Origin: Shimia sp049116215
GTDB lineage: Bacteria > Pseudomonadota > Alphaproteobacteria > Rhodobacterales > Rhodobacteraceae
Direction: 5' to 3'
Assembly: GCF_049116215.1 (NCBI RefSeq)
Contig: NZ_JAGDZB010000001.1
Span: 124,001 to 188,000, forward strand
Length of the DNA stretch: 64,000 bases
The notes under the pieces are model-generated. The model saw nothing but the letters and a program-made list of their open reading frames with translations. It was not told where the DNA came from and ran no database searches. A program made the position numbers and the translations under genes. Positions 26,124 through 34,984 of this stretch are shown one piece after another. Position 1 is the first letter of the stretch. Each line of letters opens with the position of its first letter.

Positions 26124-27227
26124 ATGACCGGACCTCGCTATACCAAACTGGCTGAAAGCCTGCCCGCCACCGTTCCTTTTGTCGGCCCCGAAGCGCAAGA
26201 ACGCACCACGGGCCACCCCTTTGCCGCCCGCATCGGTGCCAACGAAAACATCTTTGGCCCCTCGTCCAAAGCGATTGAAGCCATGCAAAAGGTCGCGGGT
26301 GACATCTGGATGTACGGCGATCCCGAAAGCTACGATCTGCGCCACTCTTTGGCCGCACATCACGGTATTGCGCCGGAAAACCTGGTTGTGGGCGAAGGCA
26401 TCGACGGCTTGCTCGGTTACCTCGTACGCCTGTTGATTGGAGAAGGGGACGCAGTGGTCACGTCTGAAGGTGCCTACCCCACCTTCAATTACCACGTCGC
26501 GGGCTTTGGCGGCACACTGCACAAAGTGCCTTACCGCGATGACGCTGAAGACCTGGCCGCGCTCTTGAACAAAGCCGCGGAGGTCGACGCCAAACTGGTC
26601 TACTTCGCCAACCCAGACAACCCGATGGGCAGCTGGTGTTCGGGCGCAGACATCGTCGCCCAACTGGACAATATCCCGGACGGCTGTCTGCTTTTGCTGG
26701 ATGAGGCCTACGTCGAACTCGCACCGGACGGCACAGCCCCTGAGATCGACATCACCGATCCTCGCGTGATCCGTATGCGCACCTTTTCAAAAGCTTACGG
26801 CATGGCCGGTGCCCGCGTGGGCTACGCTATGGGCGAGACGCAAAACATCCGGGCCTTTGAGAAAATCCGCAATCACTTTGGCATGAACCGCGCCGCGCAA
26901 GCTGGCGCACTGGCAGCGCTCGAAGACGCATCGTGGCTGTCAGAAACCTGCGCCAAGATCGAAGCCTCGCGTCAGTACATTGCAGCGGTGGCCGCCAAAC
27001 ACGGGCTCAAAGCGCTCCCCTCCGCCACCAACTTTGTGGCCATCGACTGCGGCAAAGACGGAGCTTACGCCAAAGCGGTTCTCGACGGTTTGGTGGCACG
27101 GGGCATCTTTGCCCGCATGCCCTTTGTAGCCCCGCAAAATCGCTGCATCCGCATCAGCTGCGCCCCAGAGTATGAAATCAACCTTCTGGACACAGCACTT
27201 GGCGAGGTTCTCGCGGAACTTTCTTAG
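26124..27227 (+). CDS. Histidinol-phosphate aminotransferase-like PLP enzyme
   Basis: The 367-residue product is a fold-type I aminotransferase of the HisC/class I-II group. It shows IGANENIFGPSSKAIEAM at the N-terminus, an NPDNPMG motif, LLLDEAYVE, and the PLP lysine in RTFSKAYGMAGARVGY. It could act in histidine synthesis or on aromatic or other amino acids; no his genes are adjacent, so hisC itself is not claimed. The start was chosen at MTGPRYT as in related proteins. It is divergent from the crotonase gene. Confidence 0.88.
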   Translation: MTGPRYTKLAESLPATVPFVGPEAQERTTGHPFAARIGANENIFGPSSKAIEAMQKVAGDIWMYGDPESYDLRHSLAAHHGIAPENLVVGEGIDGLLGYLVRLLIGEGDAVVTSEGAYPTFNYHVAGFGGTLHKVPYRDDAEDLAALLNKAAEVDAKLVYFANPDNPMGSWCSGADIVAQLDNIPDGCLLLLDEAYVELAPDGTAPEIDITDPRVIRMRTFSKAYGMAGARVGYAMGETQNIRAFEKIRNHFGMNRAAQAGALAALEDASWLSETCAKIEASRQYIAAVAAKHGLKALPSATNFVAIDCGKDGAYAKAVLDGLVARGIFARMPFVAPQNRCIRISCAPEYEINLLDTALGEVLAELS

Positions 27228-27317
27228 AGCACGGCGCAGAACTCGCGCGCCATTCACGAAATTTTTTCCGTCTTGTGACACGAATCAGAGCTATCCTGCG
27301 TCTATGGAGAGCCTGTT

Positions 27318-27503
27318 ATGTCGCGCCCTGTCCAACCTGTTGAAGATTTCACCACCACCTGCATGATCATGGGGTTTGTGAACCTGCTTTGGGTTTTTGT
27401 ACTGGTGTTTCTGCTTTGGGGATTTCCCGCGGTGATCGTCTTGGCCGTGATTATGAACGCAGGCATCGACCGCCTGCGCTCCCATCTTAATAGCCAGGCT
27501 TAG
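27318..27503 (+). CDS. Small hydrophobic membrane protein of unknown function
   Basis: The 61-residue product starts after GGAGAG, 7 bases from the ATG, and contains two hydrophobic stretches (about residues 14-33 and 35-47) followed by a basic C-terminus. Codon use resembles its neighbours. Its last four bases overlap the 3' end of the convergent aminotransferase gene. I do not recognise a family. Confidence 0.55.
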   Translation: MSRPVQPVEDFTTTCMIMGFVNLLWVFVLVFLLWGFPAVIVLAVIMNAGIDRLRSHLNSQA

Positions 27504-28696
27504 ACGTCTGCAATCACCCGCGCCGCCGCCTCAATGGCACCGGGACCGTGCGGAATGTCCAGAGCAATCAAGCCTGTCTGCACGGTTGCCAACAATCCCA
27601 TAATCATCTGCGCATTTACATGCCCCATATGGCCAAAACGAAAAAAACCGTCACTGTGCGGATCATCCTCTGTGGCCATACCCAACCCAATGCCCAGCGT
27701 CACACCAGCCTGATCCTGACACCAACGCCGCAACCGTGTGCCATGCTCTTTGCCAATCCGCAAAGACGTCACCGCGCGGCTACGTTCCGCCGCCGCTGCA
27801 ATGTTCAACTCCAAGGGGCCACCAACGCTCCACGCGTCACAAGCCGCCCAAATCGCTTTTGCCAAAACCTCATGGCGCTGCCAGACCTGTTCCAGACCTT
27901 CCTCAAGGATCATATCCAGCGCAACCCGCAGCCCATAAAGGTGATGCGTCGGCGCAGTGCCACAAAACAACTGATAGTACGCGTCGGGGTTGGCCCGAGG
28001 CACCCAATCCCAATAGCGGCTCACGCGGGGCATCTCGGCCCGTCGCGCAGCGGCCTTGTCATTGAAGAATACAAACGCCATGCCCGGCGGTACCATCAAC
28101 CCTTTTTGGCTGGCCGCGATCATCACGTCGACACCCCAGGCATCCATTTCAAACCGGTCACAGCCAAGCGACGCAATGCAATCCACCATCAACAAAGCAG
28201 GGTGGCCGGTTGCATCAATTTCCGCGCGCAAAGCGGCGACGTCATTGCGCACCGAGGTGGAGGTATCCACATGCACAGCCAAAACTGCTTTGATACTGTG
28301 CGTTTTGTCCGCCGCCAGAGCCTCCGACACTTTTACAGGATCCAAAGGGGCACGGCGCCCAAAATCAAGCACCTGACATTCAGCACCCAATCCGGTCGCA
28401 ACCTCGCGCCAGCCATGCCCAAAGGCCCCCGTAGCAGGCACCAAAACGCGGTCGCCTTCCGCAACCACATTGGCCAGCGAGGCTTCCCAAACGGCGTGTC
28501 CATTGCCGATATAGATGGCCACATCATGCTGAGTGCCGGCGATCTTTTTCAGATCCGGCAACAGCCCGTGTGTCATGTCAATCAACTCACCTTCATAGAT
28601 GTTTGGCGCCGCGCGATGCATCGCCCGCAACACCGCGTCCGGCATCACCGATGGTCCCGGAATCGCCAGATAGGTTTGCCCCTGAGTGAGTTTCAT
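27500..28696 (-). CDS. Class V aminotransferase (alanine/serine-glyoxylate aminotransferase type)
   Basis: The 398-residue product is a fold-type I, class V enzyme with the PLP lysine in AASQKGLMVPPG and an N-terminal PGPSVMPDAVLRAMHR element typical of alanine-glyoxylate, serine-glyoxylate and (S)-ureidoglycine-glyoxylate aminotransferases. Substrate is undetermined. The ATG at 28696 was chosen because it starts at the family N-terminus; upstream extension runs into the divergent promoter of the ABC exporter. Confidence 0.9.
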   Translation of the reverse strand: MKLTQGQTYLAIPGPSVMPDAVLRAMHRAAPNIYEGELIDMTHGLLPDLKKIAGTQHDVAIYIGNGHAVWEASLANVVAEGDRVLVPATGAFGHGWREVATGLGAECQVLDFGRRAPLDPVKVSEALAADKTHSIKAVLAVHVDTSTSVRNDVAALRAEIDATGHPALLMVDCIASLGCDRFEMDAWGVDVMIAASQKGLMVPPGMAFVFFNDKAAARRAEMPRVSRYWDWVPRANPDAYYQLFCGTAPTHHLYGLRVALDMILEEGLEQVWQRHEVLAKAIWAACDAWSVGGPLELNIAAAAERSRAVTSLRIGKEHGTRLRRWCQDQAGVTLGIGLGMATEDDPHSDGFFRFGHMGHVNAQMIMGLLATVQTGLIALDIPHGPGAIEAAARVIADV

Positions 28697-28853
28697 GTTT
28701 GCCGCCTCCGTTGATCTTCTGGGCACCCTAGCTGGCTTTTGCGCAACGTCAATTGCCTGCCGCCCCCTGAAGCCCCCTGTTTTGGCTCTGGTTTTGCGGC
28801 TCCGTGACCTGTAAAGGTCAATTACAAATACAAGGTCGGAAAAGGCTGCAATC

Positions 28854-30728
28854 GTGACTGAAACAGACGTCCAACCCACCAAAGACAATGGCTATTTGCT
28901 GTCCTGGCTCTGGCGGAAGTATCTCCACCGTCACAAGTGGCTGCTGATTTTCTCATCCGTTCTTATGGCCATCGAAGGCTCCACGCTTGGCCTCATCGCC
29001 TGGATGATGGAACCGATGTTTGACACCGCCTTCTCAGCCGGCAGTGAAACCGCGCTCTGGGCCGTTGGTTTGGTTTTCGCGGGCATCTTTTTCACCCGCG
29101 GCGTCACCAGTATTGGCCATAAGGTCATGATGACCACCGCCGCCCAACGCACCTCTGCAGACCTGCGCATAGACCTGTTGGGCCGCATGATGCTGCAGGA
29201 CAATGCCTTCCACCAAACCCACCCACCTGGGTACCTGATTCAGCGCACCCAATCCGATGTTGGCGCGATCAACGGCGTGTGGAGTTCATTTATCACCGGC
29301 GCAGGCCGCGACTTTATTTCGCTGATTGCCTTGTTGGGCGTGGCGCTCAGCGTAGATTGGCGTTGGACCATTGTCGCTTGCGTCGGCACGCCTCTGTTGA
29401 TCCTCCCCTCTCTGGTGGCACAACGTTTCGTCCGCCGCCGCGCCCGCGAAGCCCGCGATCTTGGTGCAAAGATCGCCACGCAGCTAGACGAGACGTTTCA
29501 CGGCATCATTCCAACCAAGCTTAACCTTCTGGAAAAATACCAAACAACCAAGTTTGGTTTCTTAACAAGGAAACTGGTGCGCGCAGAGGTGCGGGCAACG
29601 GCAGGCACATCCTCCATCGCGGCGATGGTGGATTTTACAGCCGGTCTCGGCTTTTTCTGTGTGCTGATTTACGGCGGTGGCGAGATTGTATCCGGTGAGA
29701 AATCCATTGGCCAATTCATGAGCTTCTTTACCTCTTTGGGCATGATGTTCGAGCCGCTGCGCCGCCTCGCTGGCCTCTCTGGCCGTTGGCAGGTAGCCGC
29801 CGCTGCAATCGAACGCCTCAAGGAACTCATTGAGGCCGAACCCACCATCAAGTCGCCCCCCAATTCTGTTGCAGCGCCGCAGGGCATCCCGGGCATCACG
29901 ATGGACAAGGTCAACCTCTCTTATGGCGACGTCACGGTGCTCGATGGCGCCAGTTTTGTGGCTGAGCCCGGCAAAACAACCGCGATTGTAGGCGCATCTG
30001 GCGCAGGCAAATCAACGATATTTAACGTCCTCACCCGCTTGGTGGATCCACAAACCGGCACCACCCTCATCAACGATGTGAGCAATCTCGACATGAGTCT
30101 GCCCGACTTGCGCGGATTGTTTTCCGTGGTGTCACAAGAGGCCATGCTCTTTGATGACACGATCCGGGAAAACATCCTGCTGGATCAATCCAATGTCAGC
30201 GAAGACCGCTTGCAGGAGGTGCTCAAGGCCGCCCATGTCTCGGATTTCCTGCCCAAACTGGCGGATGGTCTGGACACCCAAGTCGGCCCGCGCGGCACCA
30301 ATTTGTCTGGTGGTCAACGACAACGCGTCGTGATTGCCCGCGCCCTGTTGCGTGACACCCCGATCCTGCTGCTGGACGAAGCCACCTCCGCACTGGACAC
30401 ACGGTCTGAAACCGTTGTGCAAGCGGCATTGGACAAGCTGTCCACCGGGCGCACAACTTTGGTGATTGCCCACCGGCTCTCAACGGTGCGGGATGCCGAC
30501 AAAATCCTGGTCATGGACAAAGGACAGGTTGTGGATGAAGGCACCCACGAAGAGCTGCTAGCGAAAGGCGGCATCTACGCGGACCTCTACGAGCTGCAAT
30601 TCAAAACCAAAGGTGAGACTGCAGAAGCCCGGGCCTTGAAACCGGCTGAAGGCCTCAACGCCGCTCTTCCCCAACCCAAGCGGTCGCTGGTCGCCCGTCT
30701 GTTTGGTCGTCTGGCCGGACGCGAATAA
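28854..30728 (+). CDS. ABC exporter, fused permease-ATPase, MsbA-like
   Basis: The 624-residue product has an N-terminal six-helix exporter domain (about residues 30-330) and a C-terminal ATPase with Walker A GASGAGKST, signature LSGGQRQRV and Walker B LLLDEATSALD. It is of the MsbA/lipid or multidrug half-transporter type and works as a homodimer. The start is GTG with AAGG sequence upstream. The substrate is unknown. Confidence 0.92.
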   Translation: MTETDVQPTKDNGYLLSWLWRKYLHRHKWLLIFSSVLMAIEGSTLGLIAWMMEPMFDTAFSAGSETALWAVGLVFAGIFFTRGVTSIGHKVMMTTAAQRTSADLRIDLLGRMMLQDNAFHQTHPPGYLIQRTQSDVGAINGVWSSFITGAGRDFISLIALLGVALSVDWRWTIVACVGTPLLILPSLVAQRFVRRRAREARDLGAKIATQLDETFHGIIPTKLNLLEKYQTTKFGFLTRKLVRAEVRATAGTSSIAAMVDFTAGLGFFCVLIYGGGEIVSGEKSIGQFMSFFTSLGMMFEPLRRLAGLSGRWQVAAAAIERLKELIEAEPTIKSPPNSVAAPQGIPGITMDKVNLSYGDVTVLDGASFVAEPGKTTAIVGASGAGKSTIFNVLTRLVDPQTGTTLINDVSNLDMSLPDLRGLFSVVSQEAMLFDDTIRENILLDQSNVSEDRLQEVLKAAHVSDFLPKLADGLDTQVGPRGTNLSGGQRQRVVIARALLRDTPILLLDEATSALDTRSETVVQAALDKLSTGRTTLVIAHRLSTVRDADKILVMDKGQVVDEGTHEELLAKGGIYADLYELQFKTKGETAEARALKPAEGLNAALPQPKRSLVARLFGRLAGRE

Positions 30729-30733
30729 GCCAT

Positions 30734-31420
30734 TTACTGGCGCCGGTACGCCGCCGCCAGTTTATCCGGGGACACGCCGCACAGATATCGGGCTAACGTC
30801 CAAAGGTTGCGCCCACCTCGGCGCAACCAACCCTGGGCCTGGTACTTGCGCGGACTGGTGGTAACCTGCCCGGGAAGCCGCTGTAACCGCGCGCGGCCAA
30901 GCGCCTGCGCCATCGCCACGTCCTCCATCAACGGAATATTGGGGAAACCACCCAGATCCTCATAGAGACCTCGTGAAATCAAAAGCGCCTGATCGCCATA
31001 CGGCAATCCAAAAAACCGACTTCGCAGGTTGGCCCAGCCCGCCACAAACATGCCAGCAAGCTGGCCTTTGTCAAACGACAAGCCAAAGTATCCGGCACGT
31101 TCGTTCTGCGCCAAATGTGCCTCAACTGATGCATTCCAACCTTCCGGCAAAACCGTATCGGCATGCACAAACAGCAGCCACTCACCCTGCGCTTTCGCAG
31201 CCCCTGCCCGCATCTGCCCACCACGAGACGGCGCACAAGGCACAACCTCAGCCCCAGCCTCCTCGGCAATCTGCAACGTGGCATCCTCGGAACCACCATC
31301 GGCGACGATCAACTCCCGGATCACGCCCGCCGAGACACCTTCGAACAACGCGCCTAAACAGGTCGGCAACCCGGCCTCTTCATTCAGTGTCGGGATGATG
31401 ACACTCACGGGTGCACGCAT
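30734..31420 (-). CDS. Family 2 glycosyltransferase, TIGR04283 type
   Basis: The 228-residue product has the GT2 fold: SVIIPTLNEE, IVADGGSED, the metal-binding region LLFVHADT, and a later PLMEDVAMAQAL motif. The whole matches the compact TIGR04283 glycosyltransferases, some of which have been linked to arsenosugar synthesis; no arsenic genes are adjacent, so that role is not claimed. It is convergent with the ABC exporter gene, 5 bases apart. Confidence 0.85.
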   Translation of the reverse strand: MRAPVSVIIPTLNEEAGLPTCLGALFEGVSAGVIRELIVADGGSEDATLQIAEEAGAEVVPCAPSRGGQMRAGAAKAQGEWLLFVHADTVLPEGWNASVEAHLAQNERAGYFGLSFDKGQLAGMFVAGWANLRSRFFGLPYGDQALLISRGLYEDLGGFPNIPLMEDVAMAQALGRARLQRLPGQVTTSPRKYQAQGWLRRGGRNLWTLARYLCGVSPDKLAAAYRRQ

Positions 31421-31493
31421 TTCTTACTCCAGCCCTGTTGCACGGCGACATTGCTTCTATATGACAGAGAAGCGCAAGAACAGGAGCAGCGAC

Positions 31494-32237
31494 ATGTCCA
31501 CCTCAGATCGCAGCATTTTTCGCCTCACCGGCGATGACACAGAGAGCTTTTTGCAAGGTCTCATCACCAATGACATGACCCATCTTACCGATGGGTTGCT
31601 CTACGCGGCCATCCTGACACCGCAAGGCAAATATCTCGCCGACTTCTTTCTGAAGCGCGATGACGATGCGGTCCTATTGGATGCTGACGCCGAACAGGCC
31701 CCCGCCCTTCTGCAACGCTTGACCATGTATAAACTGCGCGCCGACGTCACCATCGAGAAGACCAACCTACAGGTGCACCGTGGTCTTGGTGATGCGCCGG
31801 AGGACGGTGCCCCTGATCCACGCACGCCAAATCTTGGCTGGCGGGCTTATCGCGGCTCTACACAAATAGACGACTCTGTTGACTGGACCGCGCTCTACGT
31901 CACAAACCAAGTGCCCAACGCGGGTTTGGAACTGGACCAAAACAGCTTCATTCTCGAAATGGGTTTTGAGCGCCTCAACGGCGTTGATTTCAAAAAAGGC
32001 TGTTACGTCGGTCAAGAAGTCACCGCCCGCATGAAGCACAAGACCGAGTTGCGCAAAGGCCTTGCCCTTGTTGGTATCGACGGTGACGCGGCTTTTGGCA
32101 CGCCAATTCAGGCTAACGACAAAGCCGTCGGCACCTTGCTCAGCCGCGCTGGCGACAAAGCTCTGGCATACCTACGCTATGACCGCGCAAGCGCAGACAT
32201 GACCGCCGGCGACGCCAAAATCAGCTACCCAACCTGA
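31494..32237 (+). CDS. ygfZ: Folate-binding protein YgfZ/GcvT-like
   Basis: The 247-residue product is a GcvT-fold protein with the YgfZ signature KGCYVGQEVTARMKHK, where the Cys is functionally important. YgfZ uses tetrahydrofolate and supports repair or biogenesis of iron-sulfur enzymes such as MiaB. The start at ATGTCC follows AGGAGCAG and removes a spurious upstream extension that reads through the divergent glycosyltransferase gene. Confidence 0.93.
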   Translation: MSTSDRSIFRLTGDDTESFLQGLITNDMTHLTDGLLYAAILTPQGKYLADFFLKRDDDAVLLDADAEQAPALLQRLTMYKLRADVTIEKTNLQVHRGLGDAPEDGAPDPRTPNLGWRAYRGSTQIDDSVDWTALYVTNQVPNAGLELDQNSFILEMGFERLNGVDFKKGCYVGQEVTARMKHKTELRKGLALVGIDGDAAFGTPIQANDKAVGTLLSRAGDKALAYLRYDRASADMTAGDAKISYPT

Positions 32238-32708
32238 TCAGCCAAGAGCTTTGCGATAGCGCAGCCCCAGTACCTCCGCGCCCTGCCCACGCATGAGGTT
32301 TTGGGAATGGGTGTTGAAGCCATGCACCATCGACTTCCATTCATGGAAGTCGTTCTCGTGCATCCACGCCTCCAGAGCGGCGATCAACGCCTTGCCAATT
32401 TCCTGCCCTCGGCAAACCTCATCGACACATATTTGATCCAGTTCCACATGACGGGCCGGATGCAGAAACGGCGACGCCCCCCGCACCACAGGCACTGCCA
32501 GCAAGAATCCGGTCACCGCACCATCAGGCGTCTCGGCAACAAACACCTGCGCGCCTTCTTCCAGCCTCTGCGTGAAAAACCCCATCACCTCCTCCGGCGA
32601 GGCATCACCGCGGTATTGCTCTGGATGCGCCTGTTCATGTAACGCGTTCACCTGCGCTGACAGCGGCAACAGCTTCTCAACCTCGTCCGCTCTCAAAAAT
32701 CTGATCAT
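32238..32708 (-). CDS. GNAT-family N-acetyltransferase
   Basis: The 156-residue product has the GNAT acetyl-CoA-binding pattern (QICVDEVCRGQEIGKALIAALE) and a C-terminal motif MVHGFNTHSQNLMRGQGAE. The substrate is unknown. It follows efp on the same strand. Its Shine-Dalgarno GGAGG lies inside the 3' arm of a terminator-like hairpin, 8 bases (all T) before the ATG, so translation or read-through transcription may be limited by that structure. Confidence 0.88.
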   Translation of the reverse strand: MIRFLRADEVEKLLPLSAQVNALHEQAHPEQYRGDASPEEVMGFFTQRLEEGAQVFVAETPDGAVTGFLLAVPVVRGASPFLHPARHVELDQICVDEVCRGQEIGKALIAALEAWMHENDFHEWKSMVHGFNTHSQNLMRGQGAEVLGLRYRKALG

Positions 32709-32743
32709 AAAAAAAACCTCCAGTGGTTTCACCGGAGGTTTTT
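32709..32743 (-). terminator. Terminator-like hairpin after efp that contains the GNAT gene's Shine-Dalgarno
   Basis: On the minus strand GAAAAACCTCC is followed, after an inner 3-bp extension and a 4-base loop, by GGAGG and eight T residues that run directly into the ATG of the GNAT gene. The outer stem is 10 bp (32712-32721 with 32734-32743). It has all features of an intrinsic terminator for efp, and its GGAGG is also the only good ribosome-binding site for the downstream gene. Confidence 0.8.
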
Positions 32744-32791
32744 CAATCTGGCCCCCGGCAGGTTGCGCGGGGATATATGTCCGGACGCAAC

Positions 32792-33355
32792 TTATGCGCG
32801 TTCGGAATATTCCATGGTCTCGGTGTTCACGACGATGCTCTCATCCTGGCCCACAAACGGTGGCACCATGACTTTTACACCATTGTCCAGGATCGCCGGC
32901 TTGAACGAGTTGGCCGCTGTTTGGCCTTTCACCACCGGCTCTGTCTCAACAACTTTGCAGATCACTTTCTGTGGCAACTTGGCGTTCAGCGCTTCAGATT
33001 CGTGAAATTCTGCCACGATGGTCATTCCATCCTGCAAGAAAGGACGGCGGTCGCCCAGCAATTCCGCAGAGATTTGGTTCTGCTCATAGGTCTCGGTGTC
33101 CATGAAGATCAACATACCATCGTCCTCATAGAGGAACTGCTGGTCTTTCTGCTCCAGGCGCACACGCTCAACTTTGTCCGCGGAGCGGAAGCGTTCGTTG
33201 AGCTTGGACCCATTGCGCAGATTTTTCATTTCGACCTGCGCAAATGCGCCGCCTTTACCGGGCTTTACGTGGTCCACTTTCACCGCGGCCCAAAGACCAC
33301 CATTGTGCTCCAGCACGTTTCCGGGGCGAATTTCGTTACCGTTGATCTTGGGCAT
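32792..33355 (-). CDS. efp: Translation elongation factor P
   Basis: The 187-residue product is EF-P, which binds ribosomes stalled at polyproline and promotes peptide-bond formation. The N-terminal KOW-like domain carries the loop VKPGKGGAF with the lysine that is modified in many bacteria. OB domains and the C-terminal signature ATTNSFKPA-like segment (AANSFKPAILDNG) follow. The start MPKINGNEIRPG was chosen by family alignment. The terminator-like hairpin described separately follows. Confidence 0.97.
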   Translation of the reverse strand: MPKINGNEIRPGNVLEHNGGLWAAVKVDHVKPGKGGAFAQVEMKNLRNGSKLNERFRSADKVERVRLEQKDQQFLYEDDGMLIFMDTETYEQNQISAELLGDRRPFLQDGMTIVAEFHESEALNAKLPQKVICKVVETEPVVKGQTAANSFKPAILDNGVKVMVPPFVGQDESIVVNTETMEYSERA

Positions 33356-33461
33356 ATTAAGAAAACCTAAGCAAAAAAGGTTGATCGGAGAGTTTAGCCT
33401 CCTATATCTGCCCAGTCGGCAGCTGGCAAGACAGCCTGTCGCGGGAAAAATCCACAGAATG

Positions 33462-33489
33462 CTATGCAAATTCCGCATAGAAGCTATGC
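33462..33489. promoter_or_regulatory. Three alternating CTATGC/GCATAG half-sites
   Basis: In the divergent region between efp and the small conserved gene at 33575, CTATGC (33462-33467), GCATAG (33475-33480) and CTATGC (33484-33489) form two overlapping inverted repeats. This looks like an operator for a dimeric regulator; the regulator is unknown. Confidence 0.35.
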
Positions 33490-33574
33490 ATCTGCGGACT
33501 ATCCGAATCGGCTTGGATACGTCATAAGGAGCGCCACGCCGGAAATACAAGAGCAATAACACAAGGACGACTCG

Positions 33575-33895
33575 ATGACCGATTTCGTTGATGCAGCGGC
33601 ATACAACAATGAACAAGGCAACCGTGCCCGCAAGTTGTTCGCAGCTGTGGTGCTCGCGGCCTTGGATGATGCCATTGCAGATGACAAGAAATACGGCAAC
33701 GGTCCGGAACAGATCGCCCGTTGGGCGCGGTCCCGTGACGGTCGCGAAGTGCTGTCCTGCGCAGGGATTGACCCCAATGAACGTGTGGTCGAAGGCCTGA
33801 TGGAATTTGTTGGCAAAGGTGTCCGTACCTCTGTTGCGCTGTCGCGCGAAGAGAGCGAGCGCCGCAATGCCGCTGCGCAGGCCGAAGCCGCCTAA
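33575..33895 (+). CDS. Small conserved protein (DUF6280-like)
   Basis: The 106-residue acidic, helical product starts MTDFVDAAAYNNEQGNRARKLF and ends with a Glu/Ala-rich tail. It resembles a small uncharacterised family conserved in Rhodobacterales, which I recall as DUF6280; this name is from memory and should be treated as tentative. No membrane segment or catalytic motif is seen. It is followed by a strong intrinsic terminator. Confidence 0.75.
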   Translation: MTDFVDAAAYNNEQGNRARKLFAAVVLAALDDAIADDKKYGNGPEQIARWARSRDGREVLSCAGIDPNERVVEGLMEFVGKGVRTSVALSREESERRNAAAQAEAA

Positions 33896-33918
33896 GTCTA
33901 GTCTGCAAGTTGCCTAAC

Positions 33919-33948
33919 AAAAAGCGCGCCCAATTGGGCGCGTTTTTT
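33919..33948 (+). terminator. Rho-independent terminator
   Basis: The perfect 18-base palindrome CGCGCCCAATTGGGCGCG (33925-33942) is followed by six T and preceded by an A-rich run. It ends the small gene at 33575 and, through the A run, may also end the convergent PopZ-like gene's transcript. Confidence 0.9.
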
Positions 33949-33985
33949 GTTGTCTTAAACTCTGTTTGAGCGCGGCCGCGTTAAC

Positions 33986-34912
33986 CTATCCGAGGTCATG
34001 CGCTGCCAATGCGCGGTGAATTTCGCGCCTTACCAGCTTGCGCACATTGCGGGTGATCCGCTCCCCCAACGCGCCCTGCAGCTCCTGGCGCACAATGTCG
34101 GCCACCATTTCACGCAGCATTGCTTCGTCAATTTCCGCCGCGTCTTCCATGGCATCAGACAGCGCCTCCGCATCGACGACTTCACCGGCGTTTGCTATCT
34201 CATCTGGCATAATTGTGCGTAACTCATCCATCACCGCATCTGCCATATCGGGCGTCGCATCCACATCGGCCTCATAGGTGACCTCATCGGTGGCGGTTGC
34301 ATCCCGAAACTGATGGATCCGAGCTTCCAACACCTGCTTGAAATCAAACGGCTGCTCTTCATCCATCGCCTCTTCCGGCGCGGAAACGCTCACCGCTTCA
34401 AAAGCCAAAGGCGCCTCATCTTCAGACGCAGTCGCGTCATCCTCAGAGGCCACCTCCACCATCACATCATCCTGCGCGGCTTCAATAACGTCTGGCGTAT
34501 CCCCTTTAGCTTCAAAAGAAACTTCGTCTTGATCCACTTCAGAAACATCCATGGCTTCAGGCTCAACCTGCTCCTCGGAAATCTCGACAGTGTCAATCGG
34601 ATCATTCTCGACACCGTCCAAAGCACCGGTCTCGTCGCTGGCTTCCGGCAACTCCAACGCGCCTTCATCAGCCTCAGCTTCAGGCGCATCCCCAACCCGC
34701 AGCGCAGGAGTCAGCACCAAGGCCAACGGCGCCTCCGACACAGGAGATTCTTCTTCCTCAATTGCGTTGTGAGCCGAAGACGTATCAAAGGCGACCGGAC
34801 GTGCCGGTGCCTCGTCTTTTTCCGCATCCGGCAATGGCCGATTCTCCGACACAAGCCGCCGAATGGACGTCAAAACATCTTCGATTTCCGTGTTGGTCAC
34901 TGGATCGGACAT
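33986..34912 (-). CDS. Acidic PopZ-like protein (putative polar scaffold)
   Basis: The 308-residue product has a three-part layout like the polar organising protein PopZ. It has a short N-terminal helix with EDVLTSIRRLVSEN (compare the EEILASIRRIISED motif at PopZ N-termini), a long acidic low-complexity middle (about residues 30-250), and a C-terminal helical block (EAMLREMVADIVRQELQG, then RKLVRREI). PopZ forms pole condensates that tether the chromosome origin. The similarity is in layout and short motifs; the middle and C-terminus differ enough that orthology is uncertain. Confidence 0.55.
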   Translation of the reverse strand: MSDPVTNTEIEDVLTSIRRLVSENRPLPDAEKDEAPARPVAFDTSSAHNAIEEEESPVSEAPLALVLTPALRVGDAPEAEADEGALELPEASDETGALDGVENDPIDTVEISEEQVEPEAMDVSEVDQDEVSFEAKGDTPDVIEAAQDDVMVEVASEDDATASEDEAPLAFEAVSVSAPEEAMDEEQPFDFKQVLEARIHQFRDATATDEVTYEADVDATPDMADAVMDELRTIMPDEIANAGEVVDAEALSDAMEDAAEIDEAMLREMVADIVRQELQGALGERITRNVRKLVRREIHRALAAHDLG

Positions 34913-34984
34913 AGAAATTCACCACTCTTACCTCAACAAGAGTGTAGCCTCTGCCGCTAAGCCACACAACAGATAGGAAAAATG

